From assembly GCA_965119215.1 (NCBI GenBank), contig CBCPKK010000016.1, positions 62,001 to 126,000 of the forward strand: 64,000 bases of DNA, written 5' to 3'. Positions within the stretch are counted from its first letter, which is position 1, and each line of letters starts with the position of its first letter. The notes beneath the pieces were generated by a model. It was not told the origin of the DNA, ran no database searches, and saw only the letters and a list, made by a program, of their open reading frames with translations. Below, piece after piece: positions 25,733-34,718 of this stretch. Origin of the DNA: Buttiauxella sp965119215 (GTDB lineage Bacteria; Pseudomonadota; Gammaproteobacteria; Enterobacterales; Enterobacteriaceae). A program made the translations under genes and the position numbers.

Positions 25733-26965
25733 TCACCCGCGCTCGCCTAACATCTTCTTCACCAACTCAACACAGCGTAAGAATCGCGAATCGTAGTCAG
25801 ATTCTTCCACATGCACATAGCTGATGTTGTTTTCATCGAGCATCGACACCAAAAGATTCTGGAAGGATTTTCTGTCGACATCACTGCCAAGGCTACGCAA
25901 TCCGTCGGCCACCCACGGGGTATTATTCTCCAGCAAAATCACCAGATCGAAACGGTATTCGTCGATAAGCGCCTGCACAAACGGATGCTCACGCCCTTCA
26001 TACTTTTTGCAAAATGCCTGCGTAGTAACAAAATCCGTGTCTATAAACGCGACTTTATTGGCGTATTTCACTGCAAAATCAACGTACTGAGCATGGCCGA
26101 TGGCAATTTTGTCATAGTCGGAATATTGCAGCGCCATTTCATCGCCCCCGAGGTGGGAAAAGACGTAGTCACGTCCGAACTCCCAGGCACTGGTGGTATT
26201 GAAAATGTTGGCGAGCTTATTCACCATCCACGATTTACCGCTCGATTCCCCCCCTAAAATAGCGACGGTTCGCACAAAGAACGGTTTTACTTCGGTCGGA
26301 ATATATTCCCAATAGCGGAACGGGTTTTCACGAATCTGCCCGCCGCTGATATTCATAAAAGTACGTTTCGGATCGATAAGCACGGTTTCGATGCCAAGCT
26401 GTTCGGTAAACCGCGGCGCATCGCCCTCTTCCGAGGTGTAGATACGGTCGGGGTTAATACCTTTGCTTTCCATAAACGCTTTGATGCCGCGACTCCAGAC
26501 ATCCCAACCGTGTGGATACGGCTCCATCCCTTCTTCGTTAAACGAATGAATGCGGATGTTTTTTTGATATTTGAAGGTCTGTAGCAGCCAGCGCAGACGG
26601 TCGCCCGTTGTGGGCTGCTGTGACATGGCGCTGTCTTCAAACAGCAGGCGGTCGCGAGTTTCGTCGTAACCCATGATGATATGTAGCTCATCAACCTGGC
26701 TTGCTGCTCGCTGAATCAAATAAATATGGCCGGTGTGCAGCGGATAAAACTTACCAAACACGACGCCGACTTTTTTCTCACGCCGTGGAAATTCCAGGCC
26801 AAGGAAACGGTGCAATGCTTCCAGTTTCTGAGCGCTTGGGCTTTTAATTTTGGCGTTCAGTAACTGGCTAAGATAGCCTTTGGTCATGCCGCAGGACTCT
26901 GCCACCTGTTGCAGCGTAACGCTTTGCTGACGAATTGCGGTCTTCAGATACTCGAAAGACGACAT
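25733..26965 (-). CDS. nadR: NadR: NAD repressor / NMN adenylyltransferase / ribosylnicotinamide kinase
   Basis: 410 residues, as in E. coli, in three domains. A Cro-like HTH (LQQVAESCGMTKGYLSQLL, residues 19-37) represses nadA, nadB and pncB. A nucleotidyltransferase domain starts at about residue 63 (VGVVFGKFYPLHTGHIYL). A C-terminal ribosylnicotinamide kinase starts near residue 230 with Walker A GGESSGKS. It senses NAD and ATP and salvages nicotinamide riboside. It lies 47 bases downstream of radA in the same direction. Confidence 0.97.
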   Translation of the reverse strand: MSSFEYLKTAIRQQSVTLQQVAESCGMTKGYLSQLLNAKIKSPSAQKLEALHRFLGLEFPRREKKVGVVFGKFYPLHTGHIYLIQRAASQVDELHIIMGYDETRDRLLFEDSAMSQQPTTGDRLRWLLQTFKYQKNIRIHSFNEEGMEPYPHGWDVWSRGIKAFMESKGINPDRIYTSEEGDAPRFTEQLGIETVLIDPKRTFMNISGGQIRENPFRYWEYIPTEVKPFFVRTVAILGGESSGKSWMVNKLANIFNTTSAWEFGRDYVFSHLGGDEMALQYSDYDKIAIGHAQYVDFAVKYANKVAFIDTDFVTTQAFCKKYEGREHPFVQALIDEYRFDLVILLENNTPWVADGLRSLGSDVDRKSFQNLLVSMLDENNISYVHVEESDYDSRFLRCVELVKKMLGERG

Positions 26966-27012
26966 GCTGCCTGCTCCTGAAAAAATACGGCGTTATGCCG
27001 CAAGTCATTCAA

Positions 27013-28395
27013 TTATAAGTCGTCAAACACCGAGAGCGCATCAGCGAGTTTTTTCACACCGAAAACCTGCATCCCTTCGGGTAGTTTTTTCGGTACGTTA
27101 GCCTGTGGCACGATGGCGCGTTTAAAGCCATGTTTTGCCGCTTCAGAAATACGTTCCTGGCCGCTCGGAACGGGGCGGATTTCGCCAGCTAGCCCGACTT
27201 CGCCAAACACCACTAAATCCTGTGGCAAAGCGCGGTTACGCAGGCTGGAAACCATCGCCAGCAACAACGCCAGGTCAGCGCTGGTTTCGGTGACTTTCAC
27301 ACCGCCAACCACGTTCACAAACACGTCCTGATCAGCCATTTGCAGGCCACCGTGACGGTGCAAAACGGCCAGTAAAATCGCCAGACGGTTTTGTTCAAGA
27401 CCAACGGCAACACGACGCGGATTGGACATCATGGATTGGTCCACCAACGCCTGAATCTCTACCAGCAGCGGGCGCGTACCTTCCCACACCACCATCACTG
27501 AGCTACCGGGAGTCACTTCATCACCACGGCTCAGGAAAATAGCGGAAGGGTTGCTGACTTCACGTAGCCCCTGCTCTGTCATCGCAAAAACGCCCAGCTC
27601 ATTCACCGCACCAAAACGGTTTTTATGGCTGCGCAGGGTACGGAAACGGGAATCGGCATCGCCATCCAGCATCACCGAACAGTCGATGCAGTGTTCGAGC
27701 ACTTTTGGTCCGGCAAGCGAACCGTCTTTGGTGACGTGACCCACCATGATGATGGCCACACCGCGCGTTTTGGCAAAGCGCGTCAGATAAGCGGCGGATT
27801 CACGCACCTGTGCCACGCTGCCCGGCGACGACTGAACATCCGCCATGTGCATGACCTGAATGGAGTCGATAACCATCAGCTTCGGCGCTTCTTCTTCGGC
27901 AATCATGCAGATTTGCTCGATGCCGGTTTCCGAAAGCATATTCAGATTATTGGTGGGTAAACCCAGACGATGCGCACGCATAGCAACTTGCTGTAACGAC
28001 TCTTCGCCGGTCACATATAGCGTTTTCATCTGTTCGCTGAGTTTACACAACGTTTGCAGCAGCAAAGTCGATTTACCGGCACCAGGGTTGCCGCCAATCA
28101 AAATGGCACTTCCCGGCACCACACCGCCACCTAACACGCGGTCAAATTCTTTAAAGCCGGTGGAAAAGCGTGGCAGTTCTTCAAGGCTGATATCAGAAAG
28201 TTTTTGTACTTTGCTAACGCCAGCACTCCCGGCGTAGCCTGACAAACGCTCGTTACGCGCAACTGTCGGCGAGGCGGCAATACGCACCTCAGTGATGGTG
28301 TTCCATGCGTGACAGGCGCTGCACTGCCCCTGCCAGCGAGGATAATCTGCACCACATTCATTGCAGACAAAGGCGCGTTTCGGAGCTTTCGCCAT
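27013..28395 (-). CDS. radA: DNA repair protein RadA
   Basis: 460 residues, as in E. coli. A C4 zinc finger (C11, C14, C25, C28) precedes a RecA-like ATPase (Walker A GGNPGAGKSTLL; KNRFG motif) and a C-terminal Lon-protease-like domain without catalytic residues. It promotes branch migration during homologous recombination. Its start overlaps the serB stop by one base (TAATG), so serB-radA are co-translated, with nadR following. Confidence 0.97.
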   Translation of the reverse strand: MAKAPKRAFVCNECGADYPRWQGQCSACHAWNTITEVRIAASPTVARNERLSGYAGSAGVSKVQKLSDISLEELPRFSTGFKEFDRVLGGGVVPGSAILIGGNPGAGKSTLLLQTLCKLSEQMKTLYVTGEESLQQVAMRAHRLGLPTNNLNMLSETGIEQICMIAEEEAPKLMVIDSIQVMHMADVQSSPGSVAQVRESAAYLTRFAKTRGVAIIMVGHVTKDGSLAGPKVLEHCIDCSVMLDGDADSRFRTLRSHKNRFGAVNELGVFAMTEQGLREVSNPSAIFLSRGDEVTPGSSVMVVWEGTRPLLVEIQALVDQSMMSNPRRVAVGLEQNRLAILLAVLHRHGGLQMADQDVFVNVVGGVKVTETSADLALLLAMVSSLRNRALPQDLVVFGEVGLAGEIRPVPSGQERISEAAKHGFKRAIVPQANVPKKLPEGMQVFGVKKLADALSVFDDL

Positions 28396-29372
28396 TAGCG
28401 TTCTTCCTGAATTAGGCTGCCTGAAAGAATACAGAATACGCCCATCAAATCGGCATGACGGATGGTGATTTCTGTTTTCTCGTTTACTTTCGGCTTCGCG
28501 TGGAAAGCGATACCCAAACCAGCAGACTGAATCATCGGTAAATCATTGGCACCATCGCCAATAGCGACAGTTTGCGCGACCGGAATTTCATATTTATCGG
28601 CGAGGCGCTTGAGCGTTTCGGCTTTGAACTGCGCATCAACAATCTGACCAATCACTTCGCCCGTCAGCTTGCCGTCGCAAATTTCCAGCTCGTTTGCCAC
28701 AACCGCATGCAGATGCAGTTTGTCGCGCAGATATTCTGCAAAGAAGGTAAAACCACCGGATGCAATCGCCACTTTCCAGCCCAGGGACTCCAGTTTAAGC
28801 ACCAGCGAAGTCAGCCCTGGCATCAGCGGCAGTTCGTCACGAACCTGGCGCAAAATAGAAGCATTCGCCCCTTTGAGCGTTGCGACTCGCTGTTTCAGGC
28901 TGGCGGTGAAGTCCAGTTCGCCGCGCATCGCGCGTTCGGTCACTTCAGCAACCATTTCGCCAGTACCCGCCAGTTTGGCGATTTCATCAATGCATTCGAT
29001 TTGGATTGCGGTGGAATCCATATCCATCACCAGCAAGCCTGGCGTGCGTAGATGTGGGATTTTACCCAACGGTGCGACATCCAGCCCGGCGTCGTGCGCA
29101 AGTTTGGTTGCCCGAGGCGTTAATGAACCCGCAAGGCGAATAATTTGATAGTCTTCAACACACCACGCAGTCACGATAACCATGGCAGCGCCCAGCTTAC
29201 GCTGGTAGCGGTTCAGGCACTCTTTATCCAGATTCCGACCATACAGAAGCCAACCGCTACGGCCAGCACGGTAATCGAGTGGCATAACTTCATCACCACT
29301 TAACGATAGCGGCAACCCAGGCCAGAGAGAGACATCGGTCGGCAGGTCGCACCAGGTCAGACTATTTGGCAT
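28395..29372 (-). CDS. serB: Phosphoserine phosphatase SerB
   Basis: 325-residue HAD phosphatase (E. coli 322) that releases serine from phosphoserine. An N-terminal ACT-like region is followed by the HAD core: nucleophile motif MDMDSTAIQIE, then SGGFTFFAEYL and IGDGANDLPMI. The start at 29372 gives MPNSLTWCDLP, like E. coli, with AGGAG upstream; the frame extends to 29411 but without support. First gene of serB-radA-nadR, divergent from ytjB. Confidence 0.96.
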   Translation of the reverse strand: MPNSLTWCDLPTDVSLWPGLPLSLSGDEVMPLDYRAGRSGWLLYGRNLDKECLNRYQRKLGAAMVIVTAWCVEDYQIIRLAGSLTPRATKLAHDAGLDVAPLGKIPHLRTPGLLVMDMDSTAIQIECIDEIAKLAGTGEMVAEVTERAMRGELDFTASLKQRVATLKGANASILRQVRDELPLMPGLTSLVLKLESLGWKVAIASGGFTFFAEYLRDKLHLHAVVANELEICDGKLTGEVIGQIVDAQFKAETLKRLADKYEIPVAQTVAIGDGANDLPMIQSAGLGIAFHAKPKVNEKTEITIRHADLMGVFCILSGSLIQEER

Positions 29373-29491
29373 TACAGCTCCTGAAAAAAGATAATGGCCC
29401 GAACAAAACAACGCATGAGGCTACCTTGTCTGTGCGGCTTCTGGCAACATTAAACTGCGCAGTAAAACCGGCAATTTTCCTAAGGTGCATT

Positions 29492-30142
29492 ATGGCTCGG
29501 GCAAAAATGAAATTCAGGCTGCATCGTGCAGTGATTGTGCTTATCTGCCTCGCACTTTTAGTCGCGCTGATGCAGGGAGCGTCGTGGTTTAGCCAGGGGC
29601 ATCAGCAAGCCCGCAATGTGCAGCTTGAAGAGCTGGCAAGAACGCTGGCACGCCAGGTGAGCTATAACCTGCTGCCAATGATGAAATCCGAAAACCCGGA
29701 CGAGAAAAAGATCTCCGCCGTTCTGACGTTATTAACGAAAGACAGCCGCATTTTAGATGCAGGCGTTTACGACGATGGCGGCGGCCAAATTGCGCGAGCC
29801 GGTGAAGGGATCGGCGTGCGCGACAGGCTGGCTCTGGATGGCAAAAAAGCAGGCAGCTATTTTAATCAGCAAATTGTTCAACCGATTGAAGATAAAGATG
29901 GGCCGGTTGGCTATCTGCGTATCACGCTCGATACCCACACGCTCGCCACCGAAGCCAAGCAAGTGGATAACACCACCAACATTTTGCGCCTGATGATGTT
30001 GCTGGCGCTGGCGATTGGCATTGTACTGACTCGTACTCTTTTACAGGGCAAACGCACCCGCTGGCAGCAATCTCCTTTCCTTCTAACTGCGAATACCGAA
30101 GTTAAAGAAGATGAGGAAGAACAGAGCACCAATAAACCCTAA
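29492..30142 (+). CDS. ytjB: Membrane protein YtjB (Smp)
   Basis: 216-residue Smp-family inner-membrane protein (E. coli 214). An N-terminal membrane segment (VIVLICLALLVALMQGASWF), a periplasmic domain of about 130 residues (LDAGVYDDGGGQIA; LALDGKKAGSYFNQQIVQPI), then a second membrane segment near residue 170 and a charged cytoplasmic tail. The role is not established. The start at 29492 gives MARAKMKFRLHRAV as in E. coli, with TAAGG upstream; the frame opens earlier, over serB. It precedes lplA by 19 bases and is probably co-transcribed with it. Confidence 0.9.
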   Translation: MARAKMKFRLHRAVIVLICLALLVALMQGASWFSQGHQQARNVQLEELARTLARQVSYNLLPMMKSENPDEKKISAVLTLLTKDSRILDAGVYDDGGGQIARAGEGIGVRDRLALDGKKAGSYFNQQIVQPIEDKDGPVGYLRITLDTHTLATEAKQVDNTTNILRLMMLLALAIGIVLTRTLLQGKRTRWQQSPFLLTANTEVKEDEEEQSTNKP

Positions 30143-30161
30143 GTAAGAAAGGATTTCTTCT

Positions 30162-31178
30162 ATGTCTACGTTACGTCTGCTTATTTCTGATTCGTACGAT
30201 CCCTGGTTCAACCTGGCTGTCGAGGAATGTATTTTCCGCCAGATGCCCGCCACGCAACGTGTGCTCTTTTTATGGCGCAATGCAGATACGGTGGTCATTG
30301 GTCGGGCACAGAATCCGTGGAAAGAGTGCAATACCCGGCGCATGGAAGAAGATAACGTGCGGCTGGCAAGACGCAGCAGCGGTGGCGGCGCGGTATTCCA
30401 CGACCTGGGAAATACCTGCTTTACGTTTATGGCGGGAAAACCGGAATACGATAAAAGTGTGTCGACCGCAATTGTGGTAAATGCGCTTAATTCGCTCGGT
30501 ATCCACGCAACAGCTTCAGGGCGAAACGATCTGGAAGTCGCCACGGCAGAAGGCGCGCGCAAAGTTTCTGGCTCGGCTTATAAAGAAACGATGGATCGCG
30601 GTTTCCATCACGGCACGTTGTTGCTCAACGCAGATTTAAGCCGTCTGGCAAATTACCTGAATCCTGATGAGAAAAAACTTCAGGCTAAAGGTATTACCTC
30701 AGTACGCGGGCGTGTCGCCAACCTCGGCGATCTGCTGCCAGGCCTGACGCACGAGCAAATTTGCGATGCGGTGCGTGAGTCTTTCTTTGCTTACTACGGC
30801 GAACGCGTAGAGGCGGAACACATCTCCCCGGATGCCCTACCAGACTTGCCCGGCTTCGCTGAAACCTTCGCACGCCAAAGTAGCTGGGAGTGGAATTTCG
30901 GCCAGGCTCCAGCATTTAGCCACCTGCTAGATCAGCGTTTCACATGGGGCGGCGTTGAGCTGCACTTCGACGTTGAGAGAGGGCATATCACCCGTACACA
31001 GATATTCACCGACAGCCTGAACCCTGCGCCATTAGAAGCGTTGGCGGCACGTTTACAGGGCTGTTTGTACCGTAGCGATATGTTGCAGCAACAGTGCGAA
31101 ACACTGATTGCCGATTTCCCGGAACAAGAAATGGAATTGCGTGAACTGAGCGCGTGGATTGCACAGACGGTGCGTTAA
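30162..31178 (+). CDS. lplA: Lipoate-protein ligase A
   Basis: 338 residues, as in E. coli. It activates free lipoate with ATP and attaches it to E2 subunits and GcvH. The lipoate/AMP loop RRSSGGGAVFHDLGN and the adenylate-binding lysine in GSAYKETMDRGFHHGTLL are intact, and the smaller C-terminal domain is present. AAGAAAGGA lies before the ATG. The 3' end overlaps yjjJ of the opposite strand by four bases. Confidence 0.97.
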   Translation: MSTLRLLISDSYDPWFNLAVEECIFRQMPATQRVLFLWRNADTVVIGRAQNPWKECNTRRMEEDNVRLARRSSGGGAVFHDLGNTCFTFMAGKPEYDKSVSTAIVVNALNSLGIHATASGRNDLEVATAEGARKVSGSAYKETMDRGFHHGTLLLNADLSRLANYLNPDEKKLQAKGITSVRGRVANLGDLLPGLTHEQICDAVRESFFAYYGERVEAEHISPDALPDLPGFAETFARQSSWEWNFGQAPAFSHLLDQRFTWGGVELHFDVERGHITRTQIFTDSLNPAPLEALAARLQGCLYRSDMLQQQCETLIADFPEQEMELRELSAWIAQTVR

Positions 31179-32503
31179 GCGAGGCGCTGAATACGTGTTT
31201 CGACTTCTTTTAGCTGCTGCGTCATTTGCCCGGCAATCTCCCTAAATCCTTCGCTAATTTGCAAATTCTGGCTTACTTCAAGCCAGAATCGCTGTGCAAA
31301 AGGCAGTATTTCCAACCAGATATCTTTGGGTATGGCAGGATCTATCTGCACAGTTGCAGGCTCCTGACGCATACTCCCTGCGCTATTGGGCGCAAAAGCC
31401 ATGGGTAGCATGTCGTAGACAGGAGCCAGTGCGAGTGGCTTGTCCGAGAGGAAAAATGAAAGATTGCCCGCATGCATATCGCTGTTGGCAATCAGCCTTC
31501 CAAACACCCAAATTCTTTGGGTCAGCCGTAACGTAAACGGCTCAACCACTTTTTGTGCCAGCAATTCAGCCACGGCTGTGGGCCAGGGCTTCGGTCCACT
31601 GACAAATTCACACTGCACAGCTTCGAGTGACACAATCCCTCTGCGCCCTTGCATACCGACGCAATCAAAACGGGCGATTTCAAGAAAAGTTTGCTGCTGT
31701 GCAGTTCTCAGCACACAGGCCCGAGACGCGGGAATATCGGACTGGTTCAGGATTTTCAGTGCCAGCGCTTCTGCATGTAGCAAATCACTCCAGCGCTGGC
31801 TATTTTCATTCTGCACGGGTGGCGTAAATTTGACGATGACCTGCGCAGCTCCAGAATCGGTCTGCGCATAGCAAGAAAATTTTGGCTGCTCGCCACCAGC
31901 AGACGATCCCACGACTTCACCTGCCAACGCGAGATTTGCGAGATCTTGATAGATCGTGAGTTTATTAGCTTTGGAAATCACCTGCTGGGCTGGCGCATCA
32001 AACCAACGCCGATAGCTCTCTTCACCCACTAACCAGCCACCCAAATTTTCAGGCACCTGTTGCGATAGTGCCCACAACACGTCTTCTTCTTGCCACAAAC
32101 GGATATCTTCCGGCAATCCCGAAAGCTGGGCGATTCGCCGCCCCCAGGCTCTCCCTAAAAACCCCTGCGGACGCAAATCGGTCAGATACCAGGGGAGTCC
32201 ATCAAACCACTGGGTTTCGCCATTTTTTAATATTACCAGGCAACTGCCTTGCGGCCAGACCGGATATAACTGGCCAAAATGCCAGGCCTTACCTGCATTA
32301 TCTATCTGCCAGAGCGGGAACACGTGCGTATTGCGTACCGGCCGAATCAAGGCATAGCGGGTTGCCCGAGCATGACCAAATTTAACAACGTCACTTTCAG
32401 CATTCACAAGACGTGAGAAAGTTGCCTGGCTAATACCAAGCTGCTGACGCAGTAAACTTGCCGGTTGCGCCCCTTGTAGCAATAGATCTGTCAGCAGGCT
32501 CAT
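31175..32503 (-). CDS. yjjJ: HipA-like kinase YjjJ (HipH) with N-terminal HTH
   Basis: 442 residues (E. coli YjjJ about 443). The N-terminal 35 residues look like a small helix-turn-helix (LRQQLGISQATFSRLVNAE), and the remainder is a HipA-type kinase fold: GSSAGGEQPKFSCY near residue 200, catalytic loop NSDMHAGNLSFF and the metal-binding YDMLPMAF. No hipB antitoxin gene is adjacent. HipA kinases phosphorylate tRNA synthetases; for YjjJ a toxin activity has been reported in E. coli, but the target is less clear. Possibly the fused HTH replaces HipB in autoregulation, which is inference. Confidence 0.88.
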   Translation of the reverse strand: MSLLTDLLLQGAQPASLLRQQLGISQATFSRLVNAESDVVKFGHARATRYALIRPVRNTHVFPLWQIDNAGKAWHFGQLYPVWPQGSCLVILKNGETQWFDGLPWYLTDLRPQGFLGRAWGRRIAQLSGLPEDIRLWQEEDVLWALSQQVPENLGGWLVGEESYRRWFDAPAQQVISKANKLTIYQDLANLALAGEVVGSSAGGEQPKFSCYAQTDSGAAQVIVKFTPPVQNENSQRWSDLLHAEALALKILNQSDIPASRACVLRTAQQQTFLEIARFDCVGMQGRRGIVSLEAVQCEFVSGPKPWPTAVAELLAQKVVEPFTLRLTQRIWVFGRLIANSDMHAGNLSFFLSDKPLALAPVYDMLPMAFAPNSAGSMRQEPATVQIDPAIPKDIWLEILPFAQRFWLEVSQNLQISEGFREIAGQMTQQLKEVETRIQRLA

Positions 32504-32614
32504 GTGAATAGATTCGTGAATAGATAGTTAGATAAATTTATAGCGCTAAATCATTGAAGGGTAAAGACAAGAATTTTAGATCTGGAGGGATGTGAATAGA
32601 TACTCTAAAGATTA

Positions 32615-32634
32615 AGGGCGCTTAACAGCGCCCT
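32615..32634 (-). terminator. Terminator of the deo operon
   Basis: Eight-bp stem AGGGCGCT / AGCGCCCT with a four-base loop, just after the deoD stop on the minus strand, followed by TAATCTTTAG. The T content is modest. Confidence 0.6.
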
Positions 32635-32642
32635 GATAAAAC

Positions 32643-33362
32643 TTACTCTTTGTCGCCCAGTAACACAGATTCAAGAGCAATCTTGATCATGTCGTTAAAG
32701 GTGGTCTGGCGCTCTTCTGCAGTGGTCTGCTCGTGAGTACGGATATGGTCAGACACGGTGCAGATAGTCAGGGCTTTCGCGCCGTATTCTGCTGCCACGC
32801 CGTAGATACCCGCCGCTTCCATTTCCACGCCCAGGATGCCGTACTTTTCCATTACGTCGAACATTTGCGGGTCCGGCGTGTAGAACAGGTCTGCGGAGAA
32901 GATGTTACCTACGCGAGCGTCTACGCCCAGCGCTTTAGCAGCATCTACTGCGTTACGAACCATGTCGAAGTCAGCAATGGCTGCGAAGTCGTGGTCTTTG
33001 AAACGCAGACGGTTCACTTTAGAATCGGTGCAAGCACCCATGCCGATAACCACATCACGCAGTTTCACATCAGCACGTACCGCGCCACATGACCCCACAC
33101 GAATGATTTTCTTCACGCCGAAATCGGTGATCAGTTCTTTGGTGTAGATGGAGCAGGATGGGATACCCATACCGTGGCCCATTACAGAAATTTTGCGGCC
33201 TTTGTAAGTCCCGGTGTAACCCAACATGCCACGCACGTTGTTGACTTCACGAAAATCTTCGAGGAACGTTTCTGCGATATGTTTCGCGCGCAGCGGGTCG
33301 CCCGGCATCAAAACGACGTCTGCGAAATCACCCATTTCTGCATTAATATGTGGCGTTGCCAT
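32643..33362 (-). CDS. deoD: Purine nucleoside phosphorylase
   Basis: 239 residues, as in E. coli. Hexameric enzyme that phosphorolyses purine (deoxy)nucleosides to base and (deoxy)ribose-1-phosphate. Conserved blocks are VLMPGDPLRAKHIAE near residue 17, RVGSCGAV, and GVEMEAAGIYGVAAE with the ribose-binding residues; the proton-donor aspartate is in CTVSDHI. Last gene of deoCABD, 59 bases after deoB. Confidence 0.98.
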   Translation of the reverse strand: MATPHINAEMGDFADVVLMPGDPLRAKHIAETFLEDFREVNNVRGMLGYTGTYKGRKISVMGHGMGIPSCSIYTKELITDFGVKKIIRVGSCGAVRADVKLRDVVIGMGACTDSKVNRLRFKDHDFAAIADFDMVRNAVDAAKALGVDARVGNIFSADLFYTPDPQMFDVMEKYGILGVEMEAAGIYGVAAEYGAKALTICTVSDHIRTHEQTTAEERQTTFNDMIKIALESVLLGDKE

Positions 33363-33421
33363 CTTTATATCCTTGTTTTAAGAGGTTAACGTCTGGGCGG
33401 AATTTCATCCGCCCAACGAAA

Positions 33422-34645
33422 TCACAGCATGTTTTTGCCGTAGTCCATCGGGGACGTGCCGAAATAACTGGCAACGGTCTGGCCGATATCCGCGAAGGTT
33501 TCACGGTGACCTAAAGAGCCTGCTTTCACTTTCGGGCCGTAGACCAGCACTGGAATGTGTTCGCGAGTGTGGTCAGTCCCCTGCCAGGTTGGGTCACAAC
33601 CGTGGTCAGCGGTGAGGATCAGAATATCGTCCTCTTTCAGCAATTCCATCAGCTCAGGCAGACGGCGGTCAAACAGTTCAAGTGCTGCTGCATAACCTGC
33701 AACATCACGACGGTGGCCGTAAGATGAGTCGAAATCAACGAAGTTGGTGAACACGATAGTGTCGTCGCCCGCTTCTTTCATCTCTTTGATGGTGGCATCA
33801 AACAATGCATCCAAACCTGTCGCTTTCACTTTTTTGGTGATACCGACTTCAGCATAGATATCCGCAATTTTACCCACGGAAACCACCTGACCATTTTTCT
33901 CATCAACCAGTTTTTTCAACACGGTTGGTGCTGGCGGTTCAACGGCCAGATCATGACGGTTACCGGTACGCTGGAAGTTACCCGCTTTGTCGCCGATAAA
34001 CGGACGAGCGATAACACGACCAATGTTGTAGCCGCCTTCGGTCAGTTCTTCACGGGCGATTTCACACAGCTCGTAAAGTTTGTCCAGACCGTAGGTTTCT
34101 TCGTGGCAAGCAATCTGGAACACGGAGTCAGCAGAGGTATAGAAAATCGGCTTGCCGGTTTTCATATGCTCTTCACCCAGTTCATCCAGAATCACCGTAC
34201 CGGAAGAGTGACAGTTACCGAGGTAGCCCGGCAGATTTGCACGCTTAACCAGCTTTTCCAGCAGTTCTTGCGGGAAGCTATTTTTTGTATCAGAGAAGTA
34301 GCCCCACTCGAACAACACAGGTACACCGGCGATTTCCCAGTGACCAGACGGAGTATCTTTACCGGAAGACAGCTCATGCGCCCAACCGTATGCACCGATA
34401 ACTTCTGCGTTACCGTCCATACCTGCCGGGATTTTACCGGTAGAACCTTCTGCTGCTTTAACCAGACCCAGACGAGTCAGGTTGGGCAGATGAAGTGGGC
34501 CTTTACGGCCTTTGTCTGCTTCGCCTTTTGCACACGCTTCTGCGATATGGCCAAAGGTGTCAGAGCCAACGTCGCCAAAGCGGTCAGCATCTTCAGTCGC
34601 ACCAATGCCGAAAGAGTCCAGCACCATAATAAATGCACGTTTCAT
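33422..34645 (-). CDS. deoB: Phosphopentomutase
   Basis: 407 residues, as in E. coli. Alkaline-phosphatase-superfamily mutase interconverting (deoxy)ribose-1- and 5-phosphate. Metal-binding blocks MVLDSFGIGATEDADRFGD at residues 8-26, and LTADHGCDPTWQGTDHTREH near the C-terminus, are intact. It links DeoA and DeoD products to DeoC. The intervals to deoA (73 bases) and deoD (59 bases) fit a single operon; another internal promoter cannot be excluded. Confidence 0.98.
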   Translation of the reverse strand: MKRAFIMVLDSFGIGATEDADRFGDVGSDTFGHIAEACAKGEADKGRKGPLHLPNLTRLGLVKAAEGSTGKIPAGMDGNAEVIGAYGWAHELSSGKDTPSGHWEIAGVPVLFEWGYFSDTKNSFPQELLEKLVKRANLPGYLGNCHSSGTVILDELGEEHMKTGKPIFYTSADSVFQIACHEETYGLDKLYELCEIAREELTEGGYNIGRVIARPFIGDKAGNFQRTGNRHDLAVEPPAPTVLKKLVDEKNGQVVSVGKIADIYAEVGITKKVKATGLDALFDATIKEMKEAGDDTIVFTNFVDFDSSYGHRRDVAGYAAALELFDRRLPELMELLKEDDILILTADHGCDPTWQGTDHTREHIPVLVYGPKVKAGSLGHRETFADIGQTVASYFGTSPMDYGKNML

Positions 34646-34718
34646 AATTTCTCCTGCGTCGTTGCGCCTGAAACGCCCGGAGGCGTTTCAAAAAGTGATC
34701 AGATCAGTATGCCAGCAT

